Source of the DNA: Chloroflexota bacterium | GTDB lineage: Bacteria > Chloroflexota > Anaerolineae > Aggregatilineales > Aggregatilineaceae | Reading direction: 5' to 3' | Assembly: GCA_016234525.1 (NCBI GenBank) | Contig: JACRBK010000642.1 | Coordinates: forward strand, 1 to 5,867 | Length of the DNA stretch: 5,867 nt | Shown here: piece by piece, positions 5,791 through 5,867 of the stretch | Layout of the letters: the number at the start of each line of letters is the position of its first letter | Position numbering within the stretch: position 1 is the stretch's first letter | Notes under the pieces: model-generated | What the model was told of the DNA's origin: nothing | The model's database searches: none | What the model saw: the letters and a program-made list of their open reading frames with translations, nothing else | Translations under genes and position numbers: made by a program

Positions 5791-5827
5791 GTTATCAGTT
5801 GACAGTTCTTAGTTATTGGTTCTTAGT
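5791..5827. repeat. AACTAAGAACTG-type short repeat in the araB leader
   Basis: GTTCTTAGT occurs twice (5805-5813 and 5819-5827) in a run of related words that includes CAGTTGACAGTT. ACAGTTCTTAGTT (5802-5814) matches 2289-2301 at 12 of 13 positions. The block ends 10 nt before the araB ribosome binding site. It overlaps the stop codon of the possible upstream gene by a few bases. Confidence 0.5.
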
Positions 5828-5867
5828 AAAAGTAAGGCCCTTTGAGTCTCAGCCATCCGTTGAGCGG
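5823..5867 (-). CDS. Possible C-terminus of an upstream gene, cut by the right edge
   Basis: From the window edge the minus strand is open for 14 codons (PLNGWLRLKGPYFY) and then reaches TAA at 5825-5823, just where the AT-rich repeat begins. The composition is protein-like and the stop sits 55 nt before araB, so this could be the preceding gene of the cluster. Another frame is also open for 18 codons before a stop, so the evidence is weak and no family can be named. Confidence 0.25.
   Translation of the reverse strand, partial: PLNGWLRLKGPYFY

Overview
The window looks like a stretch of bacterial chromosome, probably from the Chloroflexota. That assignment is an inference from moderately high GC genes separated by AT-rich spacers, and from two kinds of intergenic repeat that I associate with that phylum: CCCCTCTCC / GGAGAGGGG palindromes ending in TTGGGGTGAGG, and strings of AACTAAGAACTG-like words. 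No rRNA, tRNA, CRISPR array or intact insertion sequence is visible.

Most of the window (797-5767) is a minus-strand sugar-catabolism cluster. In transcription order it contains a ribulokinase of the FGGY family (araB), an L-ribulose-5-phosphate 4-epimerase of the class II aldolase family (araD), a zinc-dependent medium-chain dehydrogenase, and a sugar isomerase of the L-fucose / L-arabinose isomerase superfamily. araB and araD share one base (TGATG), and araD and the dehydrogenase are 2 nt apart, so these three are tightly coupled. The isomerase follows after a 161-nt repeat-bearing spacer. Read together, the genes give L-arabinose -> L-ribulose (isomerase) -> L-ribulose-5-P (AraB) -> D-xylulose-5-P (AraD). 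A fucose-isomerase-type enzyme would stand in for the usual AraA, and the dehydrogenase would be an accessory polyol or sugar oxidoreductase. No transporter or regulator lies in the window.

The left 450 bases hold the first 13 codons of a minus-strand gene that runs off the edge (1-39), a hairpin that could occlude its start codon (30-84), a composite GC-rich palindromic repeat (85-197), a plus-strand terminator-like hairpin (239-278) and a good sigma70-type promoter (352-380). The promoter drives a small plus-strand orphan gene (449-691, 80 aa, unknown function). That gene and the sugar cluster converge on one shared bidirectional terminator (718-758). The right edge (5768-5867) carries a strong ribosome binding site for araB, another copy of the AACTAAGAACTG-type repeat, and possibly the last 14 codons of an upstream minus-strand gene.

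Overall this is mostly an ordinary catabolic operon. The points worth a second look are the isomerase family substitution, the unexplained dehydrogenase, the self-contained orphan small gene and the repeats and hairpins in the spacers.
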